Source: Bartonella grahamii subsp. shimonis
Lineage (GTDB): Bacteria > Pseudomonadota > Alphaproteobacteria > Rhizobiales > Rhizobiaceae
Direction: 5' to 3'
NCBI RefSeq assembly: GCF_036327415.1
Contig: NZ_CP123961.1
Span: forward strand, 1,736,001-1,800,000
DNA length: 64,000 nucleotides
Position numbers and translations under genes: made by a program. Of this stretch, positions 39,464-49,249 are shown in pieces; position 1 is the stretch's first letter, and the number at the start of each line of letters is the position of its first letter. The notes beneath the pieces were generated by a model. That model did no database searches. It was not told the origin of the DNA and saw nothing but the letters and a program-made list of their open reading frames with translations.

Positions 39464-40399
39464 CTATTCTCCACTAGACTTTGAATCAGTTTTGCTCAAA
39501 CTAGGACTCATTGTTGATGAAAGCTTTTTCTTTTCTTGCAAGGGATTTCGAAAATAAAAAAAGAAATCCTCATTTGGTGCAATGACCATCGGAATCCTTT
39601 CTAAATTCTTATACTGTTCCATCGCTAACCAAAAATCGTAAAAAGATGGATTAGTTTCCCGCGCACTTAATAAAATGCGAATACTTTCGGCTTGTCCTTC
39701 ACCGCGAGTAATTTCAGCATCACGCTTTGCGGCCGCTACAATTTCTTCATATTCACGATTTGCTTCTGCCACAATACGATCTCGTTCTTGTTGACCACGA
39801 GCCCTGATGTTTTCCGCAGCAGCCTCTCGTTCAGCAGCCATTTGTCGATAAACATCTTCTGAAACAGCATCCGTTAAATCGGTTTTTCGAATACGCACAT
39901 CAACAATCGTAATACCCAGCGAACCTGCATCTATAGAAAATTGCCGTTGCACCTCAGCCATCATTGCGCCTCGTTCATCCGATAAGGCTGCTTTAAATTC
40001 TCGTTTACCATAAACAGCGCGCAAAGCATCAATAAACCGTGGTGCAAGGTTTTCACGTGCCGCAATTTGTGGACGCCCTGAAGCAATACGCTGTAAAAAC
40101 AATTTAGGATCCGTAATACGATAAATAAAGAACGCATCCACTTCGTAATAAGCCCCCCCACGAACTTGTACCGATTGCGTAGGAACATCATAACGCAACA
40201 AACGATTATCCACCACAATCATCTTATCCACAAAGGGCATTTTCAAATAAATTCCAGGATTAGACTCGACCTTAACAATTTGACCAAAACGCTTAATTGC
40301 CACTTGTTGACGAGGATAGACAATAAAAAGTGACATCCACAAAATGATCAAAAGAAACATTATAGTACTAAAAATAAACAAAAAACGAGACTGTTGCAT
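39464..40399 (-). CDS. hflC: FtsH-modulating SPFH protein HflC
   Basis: This 311-residue membrane-anchored SPFH/prohibitin-family protein forms a complex with HflK around the FtsH protease. One N-terminal transmembrane helix (about residues 8-28) is followed by the band-7 domain (VYPRQQVAIKRFGQIV..PGIYLKMPF). A coiled-coil region rich in Ala, Glu and Arg follows (MAAEREAAAENIRARGQQ). It starts two bases after the hflK stop, so the two are translated together. The last 30 residues are polar and not conserved. Confidence 0.95.
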   Translation of the reverse strand: MQQSRFLFIFSTIMFLLIILWMSLFIVYPRQQVAIKRFGQIVKVESNPGIYLKMPFVDKMIVVDNRLLRYDVPTQSVQVRGGAYYEVDAFFIYRITDPKLFLQRIASGRPQIAARENLAPRFIDALRAVYGKREFKAALSDERGAMMAEVQRQFSIDAGSLGITIVDVRIRKTDLTDAVSEDVYRQMAAEREAAAENIRARGQQERDRIVAEANREYEEIVAAAKRDAEITRGEGQAESIRILLSARETNPSFYDFWLAMEQYKNLERIPMVIAPNEDFFFYFRNPLQEKKKLSSTMSPSLSKTDSKSSGE

Positions 40400-40401
40400 T
40401 A

Positions 40402-41541
40402 TTAGCGCCCTCCAGAAATATGAGCATCCAAGAGCGATGCCGAACGTGCCGATTTTGCTTTTTCTGATAAATTGTTACGCAGCAATTCGTTCAAAGGAAG
40501 ATAAGGCACTGCTGGAAAATTAATTTGATCAAGAACCAATTTATTTGGTGAAGAAAAAATACGCCCCATCGTTTCCATATAAAGACGATATCGCGCAGCC
40601 TCTGGTGAAATGGCAGCCTCACGAGCTATAGCCTGAAAACGTTCAGCACGCCCACGTGCCTCTTCAACCATTTGTGCTTTTTCGCCTTTTGCGATTTCCC
40701 GTGTACGTGAAGCTTCACCATTTGCTAAACCAATCTTCGTAAAACGCACACGATTTCCTTCTTCAATCATTCGTCCACGTTCCTGCTCTGCTTGTTGAAC
40801 AGAATTAAACGCAGCAGCAACCTTAGTAGGAGGAGCAGCTTCACTAATCGATACACGGCTTATTTCGACACCGAGTTGATATTTATCAACAGTCAACTGG
40901 GTAATTTTTCGCACATCGTTAGCAACTTCCTCTTTTTTATCGCGTAAAACATCATCAACAGGTCTGGAACCAATGACCTCGCGCATTGCACTTTCAGCAA
41001 CCTGACGAACTGTCCCTTCTTGATCATTCACATTGAATAAAAATTGCCCTGGATGTGAAATGCGATAGTAAACAGAAAAATTGACATTAACAATATTTTG
41101 ATCACTAGACAACATCAAACCTTCACTCTGTTGTTTCTGTCCAGTCTGCCCACCAATTGCAATTGTTTTTTCAGTTAAAGGCACTTTCATATAGGTCTCA
41201 ATTGGCCAAAAATGAAAATGCAATCCATCACCGATAATTCCCGGCTTAGGCACACCAAAACGCAATTCTACTGCTTGCTCATTTTGTTGGACAATATAAA
41301 GTGATTGATAGAGCAAAAAACACACAGCAAGCAGAAGGAACAAAACAATAATTCCCCCTCTACTAAATTGTTGAAACTGATCCTTTCCTTTACGCAAAAT
41401 ATCATCAAGATTGGGACCATTTTCGCCACCATTATTACCACCAGAACCAAAAAGATTCTTAGCCGATGTTTTTTTGTCACCACTTTTCTTGTTTTTATCG
41501 CCACTCCACGGGCCACCACCATTTTGATTTGTCCAGGGCAT
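40402..41541 (-). CDS. hflK: FtsH-modulating SPFH protein HflK
   Basis: This is the partner of HflC in the membrane complex that limits FtsH proteolysis. It has a Gly/Asn-rich cytoplasmic N-terminus (MPWTNQNGGGPW), one transmembrane helix at about 60-83, the SPFH domain (YIVQQNEQAVELRFG..PGLHFHFWPIE in altered form) and a coiled coil ending with METMGRIFSSPNKLVLDQ. The ATG at 41541 (379 residues) is preferred because the upstream GTG at 41547 is part of the AGAGGTG ribosome site. Confidence 0.95.
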   Translation of the reverse strand: MPWTNQNGGGPWSGDKNKKSGDKKTSAKNLFGSGGNNGGENGPNLDDILRKGKDQFQQFSRGGIIVLFLLLAVCFLLYQSLYIVQQNEQAVELRFGVPKPGIIGDGLHFHFWPIETYMKVPLTEKTIAIGGQTGQKQQSEGLMLSSDQNIVNVNFSVYYRISHPGQFLFNVNDQEGTVRQVAESAMREVIGSRPVDDVLRDKKEEVANDVRKITQLTVDKYQLGVEISRVSISEAAPPTKVAAAFNSVQQAEQERGRMIEEGNRVRFTKIGLANGEASRTREIAKGEKAQMVEEARGRAERFQAIAREAAISPEAARYRLYMETMGRIFSSPNKLVLDQINFPAVPYLPLNELLRNNLSEKAKSARSASLLDAHISGGR

Positions 41542-41661
41542 TATCACCTCTTTAACTGACTACCATTCATTCAAATACCAACCATTCACTTGAATCTTAT
41601 AGAGATTCTCTTATCTCATTAGCATGCAACTGATAAACCCTTTCCACTTCATATAAAAAAA

Positions 41662-42171
41662 TTATTTCCGCTCATAAACAACAAAACGTGTCGGATGACT
41701 ATCTTTATCCCCTTTTGGAATATCTTGTGTTTCCACAATAGTCCACTTTTCTTTATCAAAAACAGGAAAAAAACTATCACCTTCTATAGAAGCTAAAACT
41801 TCTGTAAGGAATATTTTATCAGCCATATGCAACCCTTGTTGAAAAATTTCCCCCCCCCCAATAATAAAAATTTCCTCTACATCATTTTGAGAAGCAACGC
41901 TTGTTGCAAGAGAACAAGCTTGCGATAAAGAATGAGCAACAACAGCCCCTTCAGCACCAAAGGTACAATTACGCGTAATGACGATATTTATACGTCCTGG
42001 TAAAGGTCTCCCGATAGAATCCCAAGTTTTTCTTCCCATAATAATGGGCTTACCCAACGTCAAAACTTTAAAGCGTTGCAAATCCGTCGATAAATGCCAC
42101 GGCATCGCACCTTCACGACCGATGACCCCATTTTCTGCAACAGCAGCAATTAAACAAATGGAAATCGTCAT
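41662..42171 (-). CDS. folA: dihydrofolate reductase
   Basis: DHFR reduces dihydrofolate to tetrahydrofolate with NADPH, recycling the product of thymidylate synthase. The 169-residue protein shows [22 protein letters not shown] (active-site loop, Trp, Asp in STDLQRFK), [21 protein letters not shown] and [12 protein letters not shown]. The GGGE codons create a run of ten G on the coding strand (41850-41859), a possible slippage site. Its ATG overlaps the thyA stop by four bases, which means coupled expression of the two folate-cycle enzymes. Confidence 0.95.
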   Translation of the reverse strand: MTISICLIAAVAENGVIGREGAMPWHLSTDLQRFKVLTLGKPIIMGRKTWDSIGRPLPGRINIVITRNCTFGAEGAVVAHSLSQACSLATSVASQNDVEEIFIIGGGEIFQQGLHMADKIFLTEVLASIEGDSFFPVFDKEKWTIVETQDIPKGDKDSHPTRFVVYERK

Positions 42172-42961
42172 ACTGCTACCGGTGCCTTAATATGTGGCTG
42201 CGCTTTATAATTAAGCAACTCAAAATCCTCAAATTGAAAAGAAAAAAGATCTGTTACCGCTGGATTTATGCGCATACATGGCAAAGCATTTGGTATACGA
42301 GACAATTGATATTTTGCCTGTTCAAAATGATTAGAATAAAGATGAGCATCTCCCAGAGTATGAATAAAATTGCCTACTTTAAGACCGCTTACTTGCGCAA
42401 TCATCATCGTTAGCAATGCATAGGATGCAATATTAAATGGAACACCTAAGAAAATATCTGCCGAACGCTGATAAAGCTGACAAGATAATTTACCCTCAGC
42501 AATGTAAAATTGAAAAAGACAATGGCACGGAGGCAAAGCCATTTCCTCTATTAATGCCGGATTCCAAGCTGATACAATCAAGCGACGAGAATCTGGCGTT
42601 TCCTTAATCATCGTTAAAAGATTATTAATTTGATCAATATGGCGTCCATCAGGAGCAGGCCAAGAACGCCACTGATAACCATAAACAGGACCAAGATTTC
42701 CCTTTTATCAGCCCATTCATCCCAAATCGACACACCATGCTCTTTCAACCATGCGATATTTGTATCGCCTTTAAGAAACCACAAAAGCTCATAAATAATT
42801 GAACGTAAGTGTAGTTTCTTTGTTGTCAACAATGGAAATCCCGCTTGTAAATCAAAGCGCATCTGATACCCGAAAATAGATCGCGTTCCAACACCCGTTC
42901 GATCTGTCCGATCAATACCCTGATTTAAAACATGAGATAAAAGAGCAAGATATGATTTCAT
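42168..42961 (-). pseudogene. thyA: thymidylate synthase with a 1-nt frameshift
   Basis: ThyA methylates dUMP to dTMP using methylene-tetrahydrofolate. The first part ([42 protein letters not shown]) runs to WDEWADK, then the frame breaks. The second part resumes in another frame with the catalytic Cys region ([12 protein letters not shown]), [18 protein letters not shown] and [13 protein letters not shown], ending in the usual KAPVAV. Adding one base to the T4 run at 42703-42706 (A4 on the coding strand, read AAA-AGG) would restore [16 protein letters not shown] and give 264 codons, the exact length of E. coli ThyA. Either a true lesion or a consensus error. Confidence 0.9.
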
Positions 42962-43181
42962 AAGGCTATTATGTCCGATTCTTCTCATTATAGAAAATAA
43001 AAACTGTAAAATCCGTACAAACATAATTCAAATCTTTTTCCGAAAACATCTTACACAAGAAATTATTATAATCTGACTAAAATTTGATGCAAAAGATAAA
43101 ATACTATAGACAGCTTCTAAGAAAATAACATAGAGGGATAATGAACAAAGATGGATGAATGTGAAATTGAAGGGATCGACT

Positions 43182-44489
43182 ATGGAAAAACAAGAAGCTT
43201 TAGCTCCACATGATACAAGAAAACGTGTTCTTTCTATCATATCAAGCGCATCAGGTAATTTGGTGGAATGGTATGATTTTTATGTTTATTCTTTTACATC
43301 TATTTATTTTGCCTCGCAGTTTTTTCCTTCTGATGGAGATGTTGTTACCGAACTTTTAAAATCTTCCATTGTCTTTTTTATCGGCTTTCTTATGCGTCCA
43401 ATTGGTGGTTGGCTCTTTGGTTTTATTGCGGATCGTTATGGACGTAAACGCTCTTTACTTATTTCTGTTTTTATGATGTGTGGCGGCTCTTTTCTTATTG
43501 CTCTCCTTCCTACCTATGAAACAATTGGAGCAACAGCAGCCATTTTACTCGTTTTGCTCCGTATGATCCAAGGACTTTCCGTTGGCGGTGAATATGGCAC
43601 AACAGCAACTTATATGAGCGAAGTTGCTCTTAAAAAACGTCGTGGTTTCTTTAGTTCCTTCCAATATGCCACGCTTATTGGCGGTCAGCTTCTTGCAAGT
43701 CTGGTTATGTTTATTCTCGCCTTCTACCTCACAGAAGATCAGTTAAAGGCATGGGGATGGCGTATTCCTTTTGTGATTGGTGGATGTGGAGCAATTGTTG
43801 CAATTTATCTGCGTCGTTCTCTTCATGAAACAACCACAAAAGAGAGCCGCTCTCAAAAACACACTGGTAGTCTTAAAGAGCTTCTACACAATCACGGAAA
43901 AGCGTTCCTTTTAGTGATCGGTTTTACAGCTGGAGGATCGCTCATATTTTATACCAGCACAACTTATATGCAAAAATATTTGATCACGACGAGCGGATTT
44001 GATAAACCCACCGCCAATACAATAATGACTGCTGCACTGTTTGTTTTTATGTTACTTCAACCCCTCTTTGGTTCTCTCGCAGATAAAATTGGCACTAAAA
44101 CTTCACTGCTTATTTGGAGTACCCTCTCCATCATCTTTATCGTTCCAGGGCTCAGAATCATTGGTAGCACCCATGACACTTGGACTGCGCTCTTAATCGT
44201 TATTGGAATGCTGTGTATTTTGAGTTTTTATACATCTGTCTCAGGTATCGTAAAAGCAGAAATGTTTCCTGCTTCAGTGCGTGCCATGGGAGTTGGGCTC
44301 TCTTATGCTATTGCCAATGCACTCTTCGGCGGCTCAGCTGAAACTGTAGCTCTCGAATTAAAAAAACATGGATATGAATCTATATTCCACTTTTACATAG
44401 CCGGCATGATGATCGTTGCCTTCATCGCAATTCTCTTAATGCCAGATGCTCGCAAAAAAGGGTATTTACAAGGAGACGATATTCATTAA
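43182..44489 (+). CDS. kgtP: MHS-family MFS symporter, KgtP (2-oxoglutarate permease) type, copy 1
   Basis: This 435-residue inner-membrane transporter has 12 helices. It matches E. coli KgtP across its length: SASGNLVEWYDFYVYSF at the start, the MFS loop GFIADRYGRKRSL, GLSVGGEYGTTATYMSEVA, YLTEDQLKAWGWRIPF, FTAGGSLIFYTSTTYMQKYL and ALFGGSAETVAL. It would import 2-oxoglutarate or a related dicarboxylate with protons. The ATG at 43182 is chosen because AAGGG lies about eight bases before it and the paralogues start at the equivalent point; an upstream ATG at 43155 adds nine residues. It is followed by its own terminator. Confidence 0.85.
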   Translation: MEKQEALAPHDTRKRVLSIISSASGNLVEWYDFYVYSFTSIYFASQFFPSDGDVVTELLKSSIVFFIGFLMRPIGGWLFGFIADRYGRKRSLLISVFMMCGGSFLIALLPTYETIGATAAILLVLLRMIQGLSVGGEYGTTATYMSEVALKKRRGFFSSFQYATLIGGQLLASLVMFILAFYLTEDQLKAWGWRIPFVIGGCGAIVAIYLRRSLHETTTKESRSQKHTGSLKELLHNHGKAFLLVIGFTAGGSLIFYTSTTYMQKYLITTSGFDKPTANTIMTAALFVFMLLQPLFGSLADKIGTKTSLLIWSTLSIIFIVPGLRIIGSTHDTWTALLIVIGMLCILSFYTSVSGIVKAEMFPASVRAMGVGLSYAIANALFGGSAETVALELKKHGYESIFHFYIAGMMIVAFIAILLMPDARKKGYLQGDDIH

Positions 44490-44524
44490 CCTTTGATGTT
44501 AACAAAAAAGGATTTTAACAAGAA

Positions 44525-44547
44525 AGCCCAGAATACTGGGCTTTTTT
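44525..44547 (+). terminator. intrinsic terminator after kgtP copy 1
   Basis: The stem AGCCCAG / CTGGGCT closes an AATA loop and is followed by T5. Confidence 0.9.
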
Positions 44548-45424
44548 ATATCTGCCTTATGGAAATTTAAAGCTCACAATTTTTTATCCCTTCAAACACT
44601 CTAAAGAAGAAATTTTCCTCTTGCATATACCGCTTATAAAAATAAATGGCTTCATATTATTATGCATAAATACTTCTTTTACTGAATTTGGTTCACTGAA
44701 GGTAAAAAACATTTAATTTATTTAATACTCCCATTCCCGCTCAAAATCGAAGAAAAACGATTATCTTTCAAGAAATTTTATCAATAATAAAGATTATATG
44801 TTGCCTCATGCTTTTGTTTAATACGTTCTTAATGGAACCCTCATGCAACACAAAGCCTTTCATGAAAAATAGAAATACATTATGTTATAAATTCGCACGC
44901 TTTTTTGAGAAATATTTCTCAATGCACCCAACTCCATTTCACGACGGCGCCCGTGAATGACATAACGTAAAAGCCCCATAAAGTATAAACATGTGTACCA
45001 CCCTCTTTACACTTAATAAAGTGCAAGTCACTATATAAAGTGCAAGTCACTATCATTATACTATTTACGAGCTCTTAATATTCCATTCTTCCTTGGTACT
45101 TAAAATCGTTCATAAAAAGCATTTTTACGCACACGCCAACCTTGCATATAATAGTCAATCACACCATTTTATAAAACAACATCAAGCATATAAACTAAAG
45201 AGTATCATATCTTCATCATATGCAAGTAATTCACAATCAAACAAAAAGCAATACTTTCTTAAGGATAGTCAAAAGCGTATGATTTACGCAATATAACAAT
45301 ACCATGAGCCCAAACAACATTGATAGCTCTAGAAAAAATCTTTAATCATGATACAATGTCGCTTTTATAATGCACATCGTAAATAGCTTTAAAAAAAGTT
45401 ATAGATCTAAAAGGGGAATACTTC
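44548..45424. other. gap between kgtP copies 1 and 2, contains a 19-bp tandem repeat
   Basis: No gene is supported; a 67-residue frame at 45093-45296 lacks a ribosome site and motif. The tandem repeat at 45016-45053 is the only clear structure. The promoter of copy 2 should lie near the right end, before AAAGGGGAATACTTC. Confidence 0.55.
45016..45053. repeat. two perfect tandem copies of a 19-bp sequence
   Basis: The unit ATAAAGTGCAAGTCACTAT occurs at 45016-45034 and again at 45035-45053 with no gap. It lies about 370 bp upstream of the second KgtP-type gene. It may be a regulator-binding repeat or replication slippage. Confidence 0.85.
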
Positions 45425-46735
45425 ATGAATAATCAAACAACTTTAGATCCACATGATACAAGGAAACGTATTTTTGCTATCATATCCAGTGCATCAGGAA
45501 ATCTGGTAGAGTGGTACGACTTTTATGCTTACTCCTTTGCATCGGTTTATTTTGCATCACAATTTTTTCCTGAAGATGAAGATATCGTTACACAACTCTT
45601 AAAAACTGCAGGAATCTTTTTTATTGGCTTTCTTATGCGTCCAATTGGAGCATGGCTCTTTGGATTCATTGCGGATCGTTATGGACGTAAACGCTCAATG
45701 CTTATTTCTGTTTTTATGATGTGTGGTGGCTCTTTTCTCATTGCCATACTTCCCACTTACAAAACCTTGGGAATAACAGCAGCATTTCTTCTCCTTTTAG
45801 TCCGCATGTTTCAAGGACTTTCCGTTGGCGGTGAATATGGTACAGCAGCAACTTATATGAGCGAAGTTGCGCCCAAAAATCGTCGTGGGCTCTTTGCTTC
45901 TTTTCAATATGCAACAACGATCTCAGGTCAACTTCTCGCAAGTTTTATAATATTTATTTTAGCCATTTACCTTACTGAAGATCAGTTAAAAGCGTGGGGA
46001 TGGCGTATTCCTTTTGTCATTGGTGGTTTTGGAGCAATTGTTGCAATTTATCTACGTAGTTTGCTCCATGAAACAACAACCCACAAAAGTCGCTCTGAAC
46101 AACATTCTGGTAGTCTTAGAGAACTTTTTCGCAATCATAAAAAAGCTTTCTTTTTGGTTGTTGGCTTTACAGCTGGTGGATCACTCACATTTTATACATA
46201 CACCACTTATATGCAAAAATATCTGATCACAACCACGGGCTTTGATAAACAAACCGCAACAACGATAATGACTGCTGCCCTCTTTATTTTTGTGCTACTT
46301 CAACCCCTCTTAGGTTCCCTAGCCGATAAAATTGGAGCAAGAGCTTCACTCATTAGTTGGAGTACCTTATCTATTATCTGCACCATTCCTGTACTTAAAA
46401 TGATTGGGAATGCCCATAATGCCTGGACAGCACTTTTAATCATTATTGGAATACTCTGTGTTATGAGTTTTTATACGTCTATTGCTGGTATCATAAAAGC
46501 AGAATTATTCCCAGCCTCAATCCGCGCAATTGGTGTTGGATTTGCTTTTGCCATTGGTAATGCACTATTTGGCGGTTCTGCTGAATATGTAGCACTTGGA
46601 CTAAAAAATATGGGATACGAATCTGTTTTCTTTTTTTACATAGTTGGTATGATGGTCATTGCACTCATCTCTATTCTCCTTATGCCCGATATAAATAAAG
46701 GAGGATATCTCGATAAAGACGATAGACTTCATTAA
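45425..46735 (+). CDS. kgtP: MHS-family MFS symporter, KgtP type, copy 2
   Basis: This 436-residue paralogue is closely similar to the transporters on either side. It has SASGNLVEWYDFYAYSFASVYFA, GLSVGGEYGTAATYMSEVAPKNRRG, AGGSLTFYTYTTYMQKYL and ALFGGSAEYVALGLKNMGYES. It starts after AAAGGGGAATACTTC, which is nearly the same leader as copy 3. Most differences among the copies lie in helices 4-7, so substrate preference may differ. Confidence 0.85.
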   Translation: MNNQTTLDPHDTRKRIFAIISSASGNLVEWYDFYAYSFASVYFASQFFPEDEDIVTQLLKTAGIFFIGFLMRPIGAWLFGFIADRYGRKRSMLISVFMMCGGSFLIAILPTYKTLGITAAFLLLLVRMFQGLSVGGEYGTAATYMSEVAPKNRRGLFASFQYATTISGQLLASFIIFILAIYLTEDQLKAWGWRIPFVIGGFGAIVAIYLRSLLHETTTHKSRSEQHSGSLRELFRNHKKAFFLVVGFTAGGSLTFYTYTTYMQKYLITTTGFDKQTATTIMTAALFIFVLLQPLLGSLADKIGARASLISWSTLSIICTIPVLKMIGNAHNAWTALLIIIGILCVMSFYTSIAGIIKAELFPASIRAIGVGFAFAIGNALFGGSAEYVALGLKNMGYESVFFFYIVGMMVIALISILLMPDINKGGYLDKDDRLH

Positions 46736-46750
46736 ACTTATTCTTTGGAT

Positions 46751-46778
46751 AAAAAAGCCCAAGAAAGTGGGCTTTTTT
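46751..46778 (+). terminator. intrinsic terminator after kgtP copy 2
   Basis: The stem AAAAAAGCCCA / TGGGCTTTTTT closes an AGAAAG loop. Confidence 0.9.
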
Positions 46779-47413
46779 ATAATTATTTACACAAAAACTT
46801 AATTTTTAATTATGAAACCCATTTCATTATCTTACTCTCAATAATGGACAGTCATCGAATACTTTCTATGACCTACAGACATTACTTCCATAACGTGTTA
46901 ATTTGTAATGGTTGTTTATCATTTTGTATCTCTATTGAGAAACCCAAATGCTGTAAGATTTTTTCATTTCTATCCTTTTTATATCACGCCCTCATAACTG
47001 TACCTCTTGCAACTCAGAAACAGAGTTAATTCTATGAATAAAATTATTTAATAAAAGAATAAAATAGCCTATTATAAACTATTTCAATTACTAGAAATTG
47101 TATAAGCCTATTGATATAATTTAAATTTAACAACTTCCCATGAAATTAAAGGTATATTACTGTAGTAAAAACTTGATTAAGTCTTGTAGAGAATACTATT
47201 CCATTTACTTATAAATTCATTAAAAATGATTTTAATCATTTAAAATAATTAATAAAACTATTTATAATATAGAATAAATAATTTAAATTTGCAAAAGTAT
47301 TGTATTTTAATAGTTTTCATAAAAAATAATCATTACACAATTGAATTTTTCTGGAAATCATAAACAATAATGTTTAGAAAATATGGACTATAAATCTAAA
47401 AGGGGAACATTTC
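46779..47413. other. gap between kgtP copies 2 and 3
   Basis: Very AT-rich from about 47030 on, no gene supported. Near 46950-47030 the minus strand resembles the decayed lipoprotein-like stretch at 37400-37520. Confidence 0.5.
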
Positions 47414-48721
47414 ATGAAACATGAAACAACTTTAATACAACATGATCCAAGAAAACGTATCTTTGCTATCATATCTAGCGCATCAGGGAATCTAGTAGAG
47501 TGGTATGATTTTTACGTTTACTCATTTGCATCTATTTACTTTGCACCACAATTTTTCCCTTCGGATGGCGATGTTGTTACCCAATATTTTAAAACTGCAG
47601 GAATCTTCTTTATTGGTTTTCTTATGCGCCCAATTGGAAGTTGGCTCTTTGGCTTTATTGCTGATCGTTATGGACGCAAACGCTCAATGCTCATATCTAT
47701 TCTTATGATGTGTGGGGGCTCTTTTCTCATTGCCATACTTCCCACTTATGAAACTTTAGGGAGAACTGCAGCAATTCTTCTTCTCCTAATCCGTATGATG
47801 CAGGGACTTTCAGCAGGTGGTGAATATGGTATAGCTGCAACTTATATAAGCGAAATTTCCCTTAAAAAACACCGCGGTCTCTTCGCTTCTTTCCAATCTG
47901 GTACGCTTATTACTGGTCAACTTTTAGCTAGTTTTATTATATTTATTTTGGCACTTTATCTAACGGAAGACCAATTAATAACATGGGGCTGGCGTATTCC
48001 ATTTATCATTGGTGGATTGGGAGCATTGGTTATACTTTATCTACGTCGTTCACTTCATGAAACAACCACTAAAGAAAGCCGCTCTCAAAAACACACTGGG
48101 AGTCTTAAAGAGCTTCTAAGCAAACACACAAAAGCTTTTTTTGTAATTGTTCTCTTCGCCTCTGGAGGATCTCTCACATTTTACACCTGTACGACTTATA
48201 TGCAGAAATATCTGATCACAACTACCGGTTTTGATAAACATACAGCTACAACTGTAATGACCGCGGCACTCTTTATTTTCATATTACTCCAACCCATATT
48301 TGGCATCCTAGCTGATAAAATTGGAACAAGAAATTTACTTATCCTTTGGAGTGCACTCTCTACTCTCTTTACGATTCCTGGACTTCTTATAATAGGTCAC
48401 GCACATAATCCATGGATTGCGCTATCAGCCATTATTGGAATACTCTGTATTATGAGCATGTATACATCCATCTCTGGTGTCGTAAAATCAGCAATGTTTC
48501 CCTCTTCAGTAAGAGCACTGGGAGTTGGTCTCTCTCATGCTATTGGCAATGCATTATTTGGTGGTTCTGCCGAATACGTAGCACTTGGATTAAAAAATAT
48601 GGGACATGAATCACTCTTTTATTTTTACGTAGTCGGCGTAATGATCATTGCATTCATTGCCACCCTCTTTATACCGGATATGAGCAAAGGAGGATATCTT
48701 CAAGAAGACAAAATCGATTAA
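47414..48721 (+). CDS. kgtP: MHS-family MFS symporter, KgtP type, copy 3
   Basis: This 435-residue third tandem paralogue has the same architecture: SASGNLVEWYDFYVYSFASIYFA, GLSAGGEYGIAATYISEISL (more diverged here than the other two), SGGSLTFYTCTTYMQKYL and ALFGGSAEYVALGLKNMGHES. The HETTTKESRSQKHTGSLKEL cytoplasmic loop is the same as in copy 1, while the end resembles copy 2. This may reflect gene conversion. The leader is AAAGGGGAACATTTC. Confidence 0.85.
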   Translation: MKHETTLIQHDPRKRIFAIISSASGNLVEWYDFYVYSFASIYFAPQFFPSDGDVVTQYFKTAGIFFIGFLMRPIGSWLFGFIADRYGRKRSMLISILMMCGGSFLIAILPTYETLGRTAAILLLLIRMMQGLSAGGEYGIAATYISEISLKKHRGLFASFQSGTLITGQLLASFIIFILALYLTEDQLITWGWRIPFIIGGLGALVILYLRRSLHETTTKESRSQKHTGSLKELLSKHTKAFFVIVLFASGGSLTFYTCTTYMQKYLITTTGFDKHTATTVMTAALFIFILLQPIFGILADKIGTRNLLILWSALSTLFTIPGLLIIGHAHNPWIALSAIIGILCIMSMYTSISGVVKSAMFPSSVRALGVGLSHAIGNALFGGSAEYVALGLKNMGHESLFYFYVVGVMIIAFIATLFIPDMSKGGYLQEDKID

Positions 48722-48737
48722 ACCTTCGATATTAAAC

Positions 48738-48767
48738 AAAAAAGCCCAAAACTCTTTGGGCTTTTTT
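48738..48767. terminator. intrinsic terminator after kgtP copy 3, probably bidirectional
   Basis: The stem AAAAAAGCCCAAA / TTTGGGCTTTTTT has A- and T-runs on both sides. It lies between the transporter and the convergent gene at 48797. Confidence 0.9.
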
Positions 48768-48796
48768 ATTGAGCAAAAATTGAATTTTAAAATTGT

Positions 48797-49102
48797 TTAA
48801 ATTTTATCAAGTGCGTTTAATTGTTTGGCTACCAAATAGTAGAAAGTCATACGACTTTTTCTGCGATCTCCAGACATCATTTCTGCAACTTTTGAAACAG
48901 CCATTTTAGCACTCTTCTCATCAGAGCCTAATACATCTTGAACCCATTTTTCAACGCGTTCTAGCTCTTTTGGATCCGATGTAGCAACAAGTGATGCATC
49001 CTGTTTTTTCATCACTAAAGCTAAGCGATGACGAAGCCTTTCTATTGCAGCCTCATCGGGATTTTTATCATATAATTTAATATCTGCTAGATCATTAGTC
49101 AT
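48797..49102 (-). CDS. DUF2853 family protein
   Basis: This small cytoplasmic protein (101 residues) has no known function. The family pattern is seen in DLADIKLYDKNPDEAAIERL, QDASLVATSDPKELERVEKW and the end GDRRKSRMTFYYLVAKQLNALDKI. The ATG at 49102 is chosen because AGGAGATGGAGCAAA precedes it; an upstream start at 49123 would place the ribosome site inside the gene. The sequence is strongly helical. It lies upstream of ssrA on the opposite strand. Confidence 0.82.
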   Translation of the reverse strand: MTNDLADIKLYDKNPDEAAIERLRHRLALVMKKQDASLVATSDPKELERVEKWVQDVLGSDEKSAKMAVSKVAEMMSGDRRKSRMTFYYLVAKQLNALDKI

Positions 49103-49249
49103 TTTGCTCCATCTCCTCTCCAAGAATTAGCGGCTGTATTTTACAACCGCGTTATATAGCTTCATAAATAATTAGAGGATTTAAAATATTAACAACCCCC
49201 CTTTTCTAAAGACCGTTCTTCATCTATACTTAAATGGCTGGCTTGCCAG

